Below, piece after piece: positions 40,145-47,524 of a stretch of DNA of 64,000 nt. Where the stretch lies: contig CAIXPL010000038.1 in NCBI GenBank assembly GCA_903921325.1, forward strand, positions 1-64,000, given 5' to 3'. Position 1 is the first letter of the stretch, and each line of letters begins with the position of its first letter. The DNA is from an uncultured Pseudomonadota bacterium. Lineage in GTDB: Bacteria > Pseudomonadota > Gammaproteobacteria > Burkholderiales > SG8-39. The position numbers were made by a program, and so were the translations under genes. The notes beneath the pieces are model-generated. The model saw only the letters and a list, made by a program, of their open reading frames with translations, did not search any database and was not told the origin of the DNA.

Positions 40145-40181
40145 AAAAAAAAACCCCAGGCTCGTGAGAGCGCTGGGGTTT
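40145..40181 (-). terminator. Terminator overlapping the traD leader
   Basis: On the minus strand AAACCCCAG pairs with CTGGGGTTT and runs into a T-run of about ten, which ends only a few bases before the GAGG ribosome site of traD. It would end transcription from the 258-aa gene. Confidence 0.85.
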
Positions 40182-40187
40182 GCAGTG

Positions 40188-40964
40188 TTAGTACGGCACC
40201 GTATCTTCTGCATCAATGGATGCGTCTTCAGCAACCTCGCCGGTGTGCGGCGAAGGCTGGGTCGACTGCTTCTTCGCCGCATAATAGGCGTCAAAGCGAG
40301 CGACAACCTTCTCCATCAAATCGAGATGGTAGTCCAGCGTCACCTTTTCCCTCCGTCTCCCGTGCGTCTCCTTATCCGCAAGAGGTACACCGGCCGCGAC
40401 CAAGGCGTCGGTGGCTGCCGTGACAAGTGCAGCCAACTCGGCAGAACGGGGTAGTCCCTTCACCTCGACCCCCCTTTGCCGCAAGAACGCGCAGCCTTCT
40501 GCATAGGGCCTGTCTTTACCCTCTTTCTGGACATACTCTGACCAGAGACGGTACTCCGTCTCGAGCCCCGGTTCGGCGTTGACCAACTTACGAACCAAGA
40601 GCTGCGCCGCATCCTCGTGCATCGACACGGACAGGTAATCCCGTCCGTCGTTATCCCGCAACCCCACGACCAGGTAAGGCTGCTCGCGCCCATCGACGGC
40701 AACCTGCCGTACCCTCACCGAAGTGAGGTTGCCTTTCAATCCCACGAATTGCACCCCCTTTTCTTTCAAGGTCGCAATCACTCGGGCCGATGCCCCTTCA
40801 CCGGTCGTCCCGGTGAATCCCTTTTTTACTTCTGCTTCGCCCACTTCGGCCTTGGCTTCGGCGATGACTTTCATCGTCGCCGGATCACTGGCATGAATTC
40901 CCCCCAGAAACGAAGAGAAACGATAGTTGTGGGTCGCGACTTGCGACCGAGTCGTAGCTGCCAT
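40188..40964 (-). CDS. Uncharacterised 258-aa protein upstream of traD
   Basis: Start at MAATTRSQVATHNY with AAGGAGG nine bases upstream. Soluble protein; a beta-rich centre (VQFVGLKGNLTSVRVRQVAVDG, YLVVGLRDNDG) could be a nucleic-acid binding fold, followed by helices and a polar C-terminal tail. No family can be named by eye. It lies between the divergent transfer promoter region and traD, where relaxosome accessory genes are often found. Confidence 0.7.
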   Translation of the reverse strand: MAATTRSQVATHNYRFSSFLGGIHASDPATMKVIAEAKAEVGEAEVKKGFTGTTGEGASARVIATLKEKGVQFVGLKGNLTSVRVRQVAVDGREQPYLVVGLRDNDGRDYLSVSMHEDAAQLLVRKLVNAEPGLETEYRLWSEYVQKEGKDRPYAEGCAFLRQRGVEVKGLPRSAELAALVTAATDALVAAGVPLADKETHGRRREKVTLDYHLDLMEKVVARFDAYYAAKKQSTQPSPHTGEVAEDASIDAEDTVPY

Positions 40965-41124
40965 CTGGATGTCCTCCTTGGACATTGAAATGCCCCAAAC
41001 GTGGAGCGATCGTCTTGCCGGCAGAACATCCGTTGCGCGATCGCATAATCCTATTGAAAAAATTATACGCAGCGAAACACCGTATAAATGGCCACCGCTT
41101 CGACCAACAACAGGAGTCCAACGC
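40965..41124. promoter_or_regulatory. Divergent promoter region of the transfer genes
   Basis: 160 bp between the minus-strand 258-aa gene and the plus-strand transfer genes. It contains an AT-rich core at 41046-41094 with TTGAAA, TTATAC and TATAAA, usable as promoter parts in both directions, and the inverted repeat GCGATCG (41004-41010) / CGATCGC (41040-41046). oriT may lie in such a region, but no nick site is recognisable. Confidence 0.45.
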
Positions 41125-41523
41125 GTGCTTGAAAAACCATTGAGCTGGATCTTCGGCGTGCTCGTCCTCATGTGGGTCCTCGCCATTCTCTTCACCACCG
41201 AACCCCAGGCTCGCCTTGACCGCGCCTGCATGCCCATCAGCTTCATCGACCGCTTTGCAAGTGCCGGCGTCGCATTGGCCGATCCTGAGTGGGGCGCTAC
41301 CACCCACAAGGTGATGGAGGAGGGTCACTTCGACTGTCGCCTGATTCTGTGGCGCGTGTTCTATGAGGACGACTGGCGTGCGGCGAATCCCCAGGCCTTG
41401 ACCCCTTCGAGCGCGTCGGCGGGCGCACCTGCCGGTCCCCGTCCCACCTTGAATGAGACCTTGCGTCGCATGGTCAGCACGCCCGTGGCTGGCACCGACA
41501 AAGGCCAAGCGAATACGCAATGA
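41125..41523 (+). CDS. Small bitopic membrane protein at the start of the tra operon
   Basis: 132 aa, GTG start eight bases after AGGAG. One N-terminal membrane helix (WIFGVLVLMWVLAILF) is followed by a periplasmic domain with two Cys (residues about 32 and 69). The C-terminal part is polar and Pro/Ala-rich. First gene of the plus-strand transfer operon; probably an accessory of the secretion apparatus. No family recognised. Confidence 0.65.
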   Translation: MLEKPLSWIFGVLVLMWVLAILFTTEPQARLDRACMPISFIDRFASAGVALADPEWGATTHKVMEEGHFDCRLILWRVFYEDDWRAANPQALTPSSASAGAPAGPRPTLNETLRRMVSTPVAGTDKGQANTQ

Positions 41524-41529
41524 TTATTC

Positions 41530-42282
41530 ATGATTTATACGACGGGAAACCTGATACAAATGGCGTCCATGGATACGACGCAACTCTCGGTAGGCCTGTT
41601 CTTGTTCACTGCGCACGCGATCGCAGCGGCTCACTGCTACGACGAAGCGGCCACGCGCTACGGCGTTCCCGCACCTCTCCTGCGCGCCATTGCACAAGTC
41701 GAGTCCTCTGGTAACCCCAGCGTGATGAACCGCACGCAACAGGCACGCACTGGCAACTACGATATCGGCCTGATGCAGATCAATAGCACATGGCTGCCGC
41801 GGTTGGCTCGCTACGGCATCACCGAGGCCGATTTGCTTGACGCTTGCACCAACCTTCACGTCGGTGCCTGGATACTTCGCCAACACTTGGCGGAGTCTGG
41901 TGCCGACTGGAACGGGGTAGGGGCCTATAACGCAGCGTGTCGCAACATGTCGCGCGACAACTGCGCCGAAATTCGGAATCGCTATGCCTGGCGCGTCTAC
42001 CGCGCGCTGCAGCAGATCACTGCGAGCACCACCGAGAGCACCACCGTAGTAGCGCCGGCCGCTGCGTTTCGTGCCGTCCCTCAATCACGGCGCATTCAAA
42101 GCGTTGTGCTCGCTGACGCACCTTCTGGCGCTCGACCGCTTTCCACCCATGCTGCCGCCCCATCGTCACTACGCGACGACTGGGTTTCTGCGGTCCGTTT
42201 GAACGCATCGTCCCAAATAGCCTTGACCGATGAGACCTTATCCACTGGGACTCTCGGTACACACGAGGAGCCCACGAATTGA
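41530..42282 (+). CDS. Lytic transglycosylase of the secretion system (VirB1-like)
   Basis: 250 aa. A hydrophobic N-terminal export signal precedes the SLT domain: LLRAIAQVESSGNPS with catalytic Glu58, NYDIGLMQINSTWLP, and GVGAYNAA. It cuts peptidoglycan locally so the pilus apparatus can pass. The start is uncertain (41530, 41560 or 41569); the last gives the most typical signal peptide. The C-terminal 90 residues are Ser/Thr/Ala-rich. Its stop overlaps the TTG start of the next gene. Confidence 0.9.
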   Translation: MIYTTGNLIQMASMDTTQLSVGLFLFTAHAIAAAHCYDEAATRYGVPAPLLRAIAQVESSGNPSVMNRTQQARTGNYDIGLMQINSTWLPRLARYGITEADLLDACTNLHVGAWILRQHLAESGADWNGVGAYNAACRNMSRDNCAEIRNRYAWRVYRALQQITASTTESTTVVAPAAAFRAVPQSRRIQSVVLADAPSGARPLSTHAAAPSSLRDDWVSAVRLNASSQIALTDETLSTGTLGTHEEPTN

Positions 42283-42569
42283 CCTCCATTGAAGCCGCCG
42301 ACATCGTGTCTCACAAACGCTCCCGCGCGCCCGTGCCAGGTTATGCGTCGGTGCTTCTGCGTGCCGACGTACGAGAGGCGCTGCGGTCGTTTCGCGACGC
42401 CCGTGGGTTCATTGATGAGCGTTCCATCGAGCGCTGTCTGGTGACCGCGGGTCTCGACCTTCTCATCAACAACCCTCATTTGCACGAACTGTGGATGACG
42501 GCGTTCAGCGGTGCCGCCCGCCGGGACGCCGAACTCCTCAATCCGCTGCACTTTCATCCTGGGGCGTGA
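42279..42569 (+). CDS. Uncharacterised 96-aa protein, possibly ribbon-helix-helix
   Basis: TTG start inside the stop of the transglycosylase gene, with GAGGAG upstream. The stretch YASVLLRADVREALRSF followed by a second helix SIERCLVTAGLDLLI resembles a ribbon-helix-helix DNA-binding domain, which would fit a TraM/TraY-like or operon regulator. This is a weak call. Placed before the pilin gene. Confidence 0.5.
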   Translation: MTSIEAADIVSHKRSRAPVPGYASVLLRADVREALRSFRDARGFIDERSIERCLVTAGLDLLINNPHLHELWMTAFSGAARRDAELLNPLHFHPGA

Positions 42570-42684
42570 GTCGATGTCGGCCGCCGATCGACGCTCGCCC
42601 TTGATCACCACTGCGAAGGCAGGGGTGTGTTCGACCCCAGTCAGTTCCCACACGCGGCACCTTACCTCCAGGAGCATTTATCGC

Positions 42685-43008
42685 ATGAACATGAACAAGC
42701 GCTGTACCCGTAATCGTACGAAAACGACCGCCGTGATGATGACATTGGCGGCCCTTGTTTCGGTGAGCCTCTCCGAAATGGCGAGGGCAGGCACCACCGG
42801 TACCGAGTTCCAGACTCTGCACACGATGGTGACCGGCTGGGCCAGTGGCTATCTGGGCAAATCAATCGCGGTGGCCTCTTTTCTCCTCGGCGCCGGCACT
42901 GGCCTGGTCAAATCGAGTCTGATGCCGGCCATCGTGGGTGTCGGATTCGCTGGGTTGTTCGCCGTCGGCCCCGGCATCGTGGACAGCTTGATCACCGCCA
43001 CCATCTGA
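42685..43008 (+). CDS. traA: F-type pilin precursor TraA
   Basis: 107 aa, ATG with AGGAG upstream. A long signal peptide (basic start, then AVMMTLAALVSVSLSEMARA) is followed by a mature part of about 70 aa with two hydrophobic helices (IAVASFLLGAGTGL and IVGVGFAGLFAVGPGIV) separated by a short basic loop. Size, position directly before traL and the helix-loop-helix form match F-type pilins. Confidence 0.85.
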   Translation: MNMNKRCTRNRTKTTAVMMTLAALVSVSLSEMARAGTTGTEFQTLHTMVTGWASGYLGKSIAVASFLLGAGTGLVKSSLMPAIVGVGFAGLFAVGPGIVDSLITATI

Positions 43009-43053
43009 CTGTCTCCCATCGTTCCTTTCCGCCTTTAAGCCGGCCCTGACCCC

Positions 43054-43344
43054 ATGAAAGAAGAAGAACTTCGCTTGCTGGTGCCACGCACGCTCGACGA
43101 TCCGCCCAAATTTCTATTCTGGGAATTCGACGTTGCGCTGGTGTTTCTCGCCTGCTTGTTCGTGGGCATCATGGCCGGCTTTTTTTTAACCTCAATCCTC
43201 TGCGGCGTCGCGGCCGGGTGGGGTATGGGACGACTCAAAGCGGGGCAGCAGCGTGGCTATGCGCTGCACCAGCTGTACTGGGTCCTGCCCTTGAAACTTT
43301 TTCGCCGCACACCGCCCTCATGCGTGCGCGATTTTCTGGGCTGA
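43054..43344 (+). CDS. traL: Conjugative transfer protein TraL
   Basis: 96 aa. The N-terminal LVPRTLDDPPKFLFWEFD followed by a hydrophobic hairpin and the ending LPLKLFRRTPPS is typical of TraL (VirB3-like) proteins, small inner-membrane parts of the MPF-F apparatus. Located between the pilin gene and traE, as in F. Confidence 0.9.
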   Translation: MKEEELRLLVPRTLDDPPKFLFWEFDVALVFLACLFVGIMAGFFLTSILCGVAAGWGMGRLKAGQQRGYALHQLYWVLPLKLFRRTPPSCVRDFLG

Positions 43345-43350
43345 TTCACC

Positions 43351-43947
43351 ATGCACATCGGCCAACTGTCCACCGAGATTGCCTTTCGTACCGGGATCAC
43401 CCGGGCGACGCAAGCCCTCATTGCGATCTCCGTCGCCACCAATTGCTTCCTCGGCTTTGAGCTCGCCCGTGCGGATCGTACGCATCGCGAGACGATGGTG
43501 CCCCCCGAGATTCACAAAACATTCTGGGTCGAGGACGACAACGTCGCCCCTGAGTACCTCGAACAGATGGGGCTCTTTCTGCTCAAGCTGGCGCTGGACA
43601 ACACCCCGGTGAACGCAGAATACAACGCCAAGACCTTGCTCAAGTATGCCGCGCCTGCAAGCTATGGCGAGCTGCAGAACGCCTTGCTCGCCAACGCACA
43701 TCGACTGGCGGAGGACAACGCTGCGACGATGTTCTCGGTGCGATCAGTGACTCCGAAACCATCCGACAAATCCATCGCCTTCGCGGGCGTTCTGACGACC
43801 TACATCGGGGACAAGCGCGTCTCAGAGGCCCAGAAGACCTACCTTGTGCGACTGCGATACGCCGAGGGTCGCTGCTACGTGCTCGAGTTGCGCGAAACGG
43901 CTCCGCGCACTCCGTTCCTGGACGAACCCGCGGCGCAGGGAGGCTAA
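43351..43947 (+). CDS. traE: Conjugative transfer protein TraE
   Basis: 198 aa, VirB5/VirB8-like component of F-type systems. One N-terminal membrane helix (ALIAISVATNCFLGF) is followed by a periplasmic NTF2-like domain with VPPEIHKTFWVEDDNVAPEYLEQM, which is characteristic of TraE. Seven bases after traL; traK follows directly. Confidence 0.92.
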   Translation: MHIGQLSTEIAFRTGITRATQALIAISVATNCFLGFELARADRTHRETMVPPEIHKTFWVEDDNVAPEYLEQMGLFLLKLALDNTPVNAEYNAKTLLKYAAPASYGELQNALLANAHRLAEDNAATMFSVRSVTPKPSDKSIAFAGVLTTYIGDKRVSEAQKTYLVRLRYAEGRCYVLELRETAPRTPFLDEPAAQGG

Positions 43948-43951
43948 CACC

Positions 43952-44698
43952 ATGACCAGACCCGCTGTTTATTCGACCTTGCGCAGCCCGCGCTGCCAGG
44001 CAATCGTGTCGCTTGCCCTCGTGCTCGCAGGAGCGAGCACGGGGTGGGCCGCCGGCACCGTGGACGTCACCGACGGGAAAACCCACATTGTCGAGATCTC
44101 ACTCAAAGAGATGAATCGACTCGCCCTGGATGGGCCGGGCAAGATTCGGCAGATCGACTTTGTCGAGGGCGAGCTCGACGTCAAAAAAAATGACGAAGCG
44201 GGCTATTTCATCGTGCTCCCTACCGTGCCCAAACCGGTCAACGTGTTCGTTACTACCGATTCAGGCCAAACCCACGCGCTGATCCTCCAGCCCGCCGACA
44301 TCCCGCTACAGACCGTTTTGCTCCACGAGAAGCGCAAAGAGCCCGACGAGCGTCGCACCAATACGGTGATCGAGAAGGCCGGCCCGCTGGAACTCAAGGT
44401 CAAACGACTGCTCATGGCGATGGTGCGCGGCGAACATCCCTCGGAGTTTGACGTCACCACACCGCGCCAGGAGGTCGCCCTGTGGGTCGAGGTCCGCTTC
44501 GAGCTCGTCGAGCGCTATACCGGTCAGAGCTTGATCGGTGAGCATTACCGGCTCACCAACGTCTCCAAGGAGCCGATGCGTCTGGCCGAACAGGAGCTCT
44601 ACAAAGAATCGGTCGTCGCGATCGTGATCGAGCACCAGATTCTGGAGCCCGGCGCCTCGACCGATGTCTACATCTACCGGGCACCCAGCCGTGGCTAA
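43952..44698 (+). CDS. traK: Secretin-like outer-membrane protein TraK
   Basis: 248 aa, ATG with GGGAGG upstream. Signal peptide ending GWAA near residue 34. The N-terminal part (HIVEISLKEMNRLALDG, KIRQIDFVEGEL) and the C-terminal domain (LVERYTGQSLIGEHYRLTNVS) are typical of TraK, the VirB9-like ring protein that sits between TraV and TraB. Full length. Separated from traB by one base. Confidence 0.92.
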   Translation: MTRPAVYSTLRSPRCQAIVSLALVLAGASTGWAAGTVDVTDGKTHIVEISLKEMNRLALDGPGKIRQIDFVEGELDVKKNDEAGYFIVLPTVPKPVNVFVTTDSGQTHALILQPADIPLQTVLLHEKRKEPDERRTNTVIEKAGPLELKVKRLLMAMVRGEHPSEFDVTTPRQEVALWVEVRFELVERYTGQSLIGEHYRLTNVSKEPMRLAEQELYKESVVAIVIEHQILEPGASTDVYIYRAPSRG

Positions 44699-44699
44699 T

Positions 44700-45914
44700 A
44701 TGACCCCTCGCGCACGTGCCGTCAAAGCGCGGCAAATGGTCACCTTTGCCGGGGTCATTGCAGTTGCCATGTGCGTCTCCATTGCGGGCACGCTCATGGT
44801 GGCCCCGAAGACCGATCGAAATGCCTCCAAAGATGAACCGAAAACCAAACAAGTCCAATTAGGCGGCAAGTCGACCGAAGGTGAATCCTGGAGCGTTCAA
44901 TCCGGCGCCGACATTGCAGGCATCAAGCGCAAGGTGGCCGAGCTGGAACAAGCTGCAAAGAACCGTGAGGCAGCTGAGAAGCGTGAGGCGGCCGAAAAGG
45001 CGAAAGCGCCGCCGCCACAACCCTCAGCTCAATCGGTTCTGCCACCCCCTGCCAACGGCAAATCAGCGCTATTCAGTCAGGTGGGAGCGCTCAATGGACC
45101 TCCACCGCCACCGACCCGCGCGGCCCCCAGTCCGGCCCCAGGTCCGCGCAGCGCGCCCGATTCCACCGGGGATGCCCCGAACGCCAACGCGAGCCGCATT
45201 CGCAGCGTCTCCCTGCAAGTAACCCCTGCATCGGCTCCTACCCTTGATGCCGACGCGAAGCGTAAGCCCGCAGACGATCCTGAGAACCTGGGCAAGACCT
45301 ACCTGCCCCGGGGCACGTTCATCCGCGCGAGTCTGCTGAGCGGTCTGGACGCCCCCACCGGCGGGCAGGCCCAGCAAAACCCGCATCCGGTGCTCCTGCG
45401 GCTGGAGGAGGCTGCGCAATTGCCCAACGGTGCCCGCGCCAATCTCAAGGGCTGTTTTGTGACTGCCGCTGGTGTCGGCGACCTATCGGCCGAGCGGGCT
45501 TATATCAAGACCGATGCGCTGTCGTGCGTCGATGACGACGGCGGCGTCGTTGATGTGTCTGTCAAAGGGTTCATCGCAGGGGAGGACGGCAAAACCGGTG
45601 TGCGTGGCCGACTCATCTCCAAGACCGGCACCGTTCTCGCTAACGCCATCGTGGTGGGCCTCTTCTCAGGATTCGGCGAGGCCTTGCGCCAGCAGGCTGT
45701 CTCTACGACCACCGGGCTTGCCACCGGTGCGCAGACGCAGACCGTGAATAACTCACTGCAATACGGCCTGGGCACCGGGATCGGGCGATCAATGGACCGC
45801 GTGTCCCAATACTACTTGAAGCTGGCTGACAAGCTCTTTCCCGTAATCGAGGTCGACGGTGGCCGTGTCGTTGACATCGTTCTCACCCAGGGCGTCTGGA
45901 TCGAACGCCTCTGA
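44700..45914 (+). CDS. traB: Transfer channel scaffold TraB (VirB10-like)
   Basis: 404 aa. One N-terminal membrane helix (VTFAGVIAVAMCVSIAGTLMV), a coiled coil with repeated Glu/Ala/Lys (KNREAAEKREAAEKAK), a proline-rich stretch that spans the periplasm, and the C-terminal VirB10/TrbI domain with LPRGTFIRASLLSGLDAPT, RANLKGCFVTAAGVGDLS and the final VVDIVLTQGVWIE. It connects inner and outer membrane rings and senses ATP use. Confidence 0.95.
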   Translation: MTPRARAVKARQMVTFAGVIAVAMCVSIAGTLMVAPKTDRNASKDEPKTKQVQLGGKSTEGESWSVQSGADIAGIKRKVAELEQAAKNREAAEKREAAEKAKAPPPQPSAQSVLPPPANGKSALFSQVGALNGPPPPPTRAAPSPAPGPRSAPDSTGDAPNANASRIRSVSLQVTPASAPTLDADAKRKPADDPENLGKTYLPRGTFIRASLLSGLDAPTGGQAQQNPHPVLLRLEEAAQLPNGARANLKGCFVTAAGVGDLSAERAYIKTDALSCVDDDGGVVDVSVKGFIAGEDGKTGVRGRLISKTGTVLANAIVVGLFSGFGEALRQQAVSTTTGLATGAQTQTVNNSLQYGLGTGIGRSMDRVSQYYLKLADKLFPVIEVDGGRVVDIVLTQGVWIERL

Positions 45915-45946
45915 GATTTACTCACTCACTATAGAAAGGAATTCTC

Positions 45947-46753
45947 ATGACCCAACGATCGTTACGCCTTTTCAGTGCTGCCGCCCTCACCGTGGGGGTG
46001 TCCACCGCATACGCCCAACTGGCCTCGACACCGACATCATCCCCACTCATGAAGGTCACGCTCGCCCAGGCCCCTGAGTCCGCGCAGAGCGATCCGGGCA
46101 TGTTGCTCGCCCTGCAAAAGCTCTATCCCACCACGACATTCAAATCGGTAATCCGCACCGCAGTCCCGGGCATCTTCGAGGTGACCATGGGCACCAATGT
46201 CGCCTATGTGGACCAGACCGGGCGGTACTTTTTTTTCGGCCACATGTATGACATGCCCGGCCAGAAGGACCTCACCGCGTCCAAGTTAGAAGACGCGAAC
46301 AAAATCGATGTTGCAACACTGCCCCTGGCCGACGCGATCAAGGTCGTAAAAGGCGATGGCAGCAAGCGCACGCTGTATCTGTTCTCCGACCCCGACTGCC
46401 CGTTCTGCAAGCAGCTGGAGCAGAACATGGCGGGTCTGACCGATCTGACCATCTACACGTTCCTCTTCCCCTTGGAGGGTCTGCACCCGCAAGCCAAGCA
46501 ACGTGCGGTGGCCATCTGGTGCTCGCAGGACCGCGCCAAAGCCTGGGACGCTTACATGCACCAAGGCACCGTGCCCACCTCGCTTCCCTGTGATAACCCG
46601 GTCGAGCGCAATATCGCACTGGGTCAGAAATTTGGCGTGACCGGCACACCCACCCTCATTGCAGGCGATGGCCGCAAGATGCCCGGCGCTGCACCGGCCG
46701 AGCGCATTGCCCAATGGCTGGACGCCGGCGCCGCCCGCTCGACCGCGCAATGA
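45947..46753 (+). CDS. dsbC: DsbC-type thiol:disulfide isomerase
   Basis: 268 aa with signal peptide (cleavage near AYA, residue 23). A DsbC dimerisation-like domain (VPGIFEVTMGTNVAYVDQTGR) is followed by a thioredoxin domain with active site CPFC (Cys151, Cys154) and cis-proline loop TGTPT. It would sort disulfides in the many Cys-rich transfer proteins (TraU, TraN, TraH). Same operon position as in other F-like ICEs. Its last base pairs overlap the traV start (ATGA). Confidence 0.93.
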   Translation: MTQRSLRLFSAAALTVGVSTAYAQLASTPTSSPLMKVTLAQAPESAQSDPGMLLALQKLYPTTTFKSVIRTAVPGIFEVTMGTNVAYVDQTGRYFFFGHMYDMPGQKDLTASKLEDANKIDVATLPLADAIKVVKGDGSKRTLYLFSDPDCPFCKQLEQNMAGLTDLTIYTFLFPLEGLHPQAKQRAVAIWCSQDRAKAWDAYMHQGTVPTSLPCDNPVERNIALGQKFGVTGTPTLIAGDGRKMPGAAPAERIAQWLDAGAARSTAQ

Positions 46754-47508
46754 ACACCCGTCTGATCTGCTTCTGCCAACAGCGGTTCGCCCCAGCTGGT
46801 CTACTTCTCGTGCTCGCTATGCTCGGGGGCTGCGGGTCTACCTTCTCGGGGCTGGATGGCTCATCGTCGTTTAGCTGCGCAGCACCCCCGGGGGTTACCT
46901 GTACCTCCACCTCCGGGATCTACGCCAACGCCGCGGCGAACAATCTGCCTGGCTCGCGGCGCCTGGGCGAGGAAACGCGCAACGCCGAAGATCCGTCCCA
47001 CAAGACCGAGAAATCCGAAGGCGTCACTGCGGGGCGCCGGCCGCTGGTGGCCTACGATACGCCGATCAACACGCTCGCGGCCCCTGAGCGCGGGACCGCA
47101 CTTTCGCCCCGCGCATTCAACGCGCCCAATTCCGGCACTCCGCTGCGCACCCCCGAGCGGATCATGCGTGTCTGGTTTGCGCCTACCACCGACGAGGAGG
47201 ACGCGATCCACGATCAGCGCTTCGTGTACCTGGCAGTCGCCCCGGGCAGTTGGACCCTTGAGGCGACACGGGCGACAGTGCGCGCGCAATTCCAACCGCT
47301 TCACGCACTCTCGACCAAAAACCCCGCCAATCGCCAAGCCAACAACGGCAGCAATGGGAGCGCTCAACCCCGCACGCCAGCTCAGGTATCCGCCGCACAG
47401 CCCAATCGTGACCCGCTTTTTCACGAAGGCAATGTGATCACGAGTCCTCTACCCAATACCCCAGTGTTTCCCACCACGTCGGTTGCGCCCTCTTGGGACA
47501 TCCAATGA
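46750..47508 (+). CDS. traV: Outer-membrane lipoprotein TraV
   Basis: 252 aa, start overlapping the dsbC stop. A lipoprotein signal with LGGC (Cys28) is followed by the TraV motif of two Cys, FSCAAPPGVTCTSTSGIY. The middle has the region ERIMRVWFAPTTDEED and FVYLAVAPGSW. The C-terminal third is low-complexity (Asn/Ser/Pro). TraV anchors the outer-membrane core with TraK and TraB. Confidence 0.93.
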   Translation: MNTRLICFCQQRFAPAGLLLVLAMLGGCGSTFSGLDGSSSFSCAAPPGVTCTSTSGIYANAAANNLPGSRRLGEETRNAEDPSHKTEKSEGVTAGRRPLVAYDTPINTLAAPERGTALSPRAFNAPNSGTPLRTPERIMRVWFAPTTDEEDAIHDQRFVYLAVAPGSWTLEATRATVRAQFQPLHALSTKNPANRQANNGSNGSAQPRTPAQVSAAQPNRDPLFHEGNVITSPLPNTPVFPTTSVAPSWDIQ

Positions 47509-47524
47509 ACAAGGACACGGTCCA

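Noticed and set aside
40965-41124. oriT
   Set aside because: The position is attractive and an inverted repeat exists, but no relaxase gene or nick-site motif is recognisable, so it is listed only as a promoter region.
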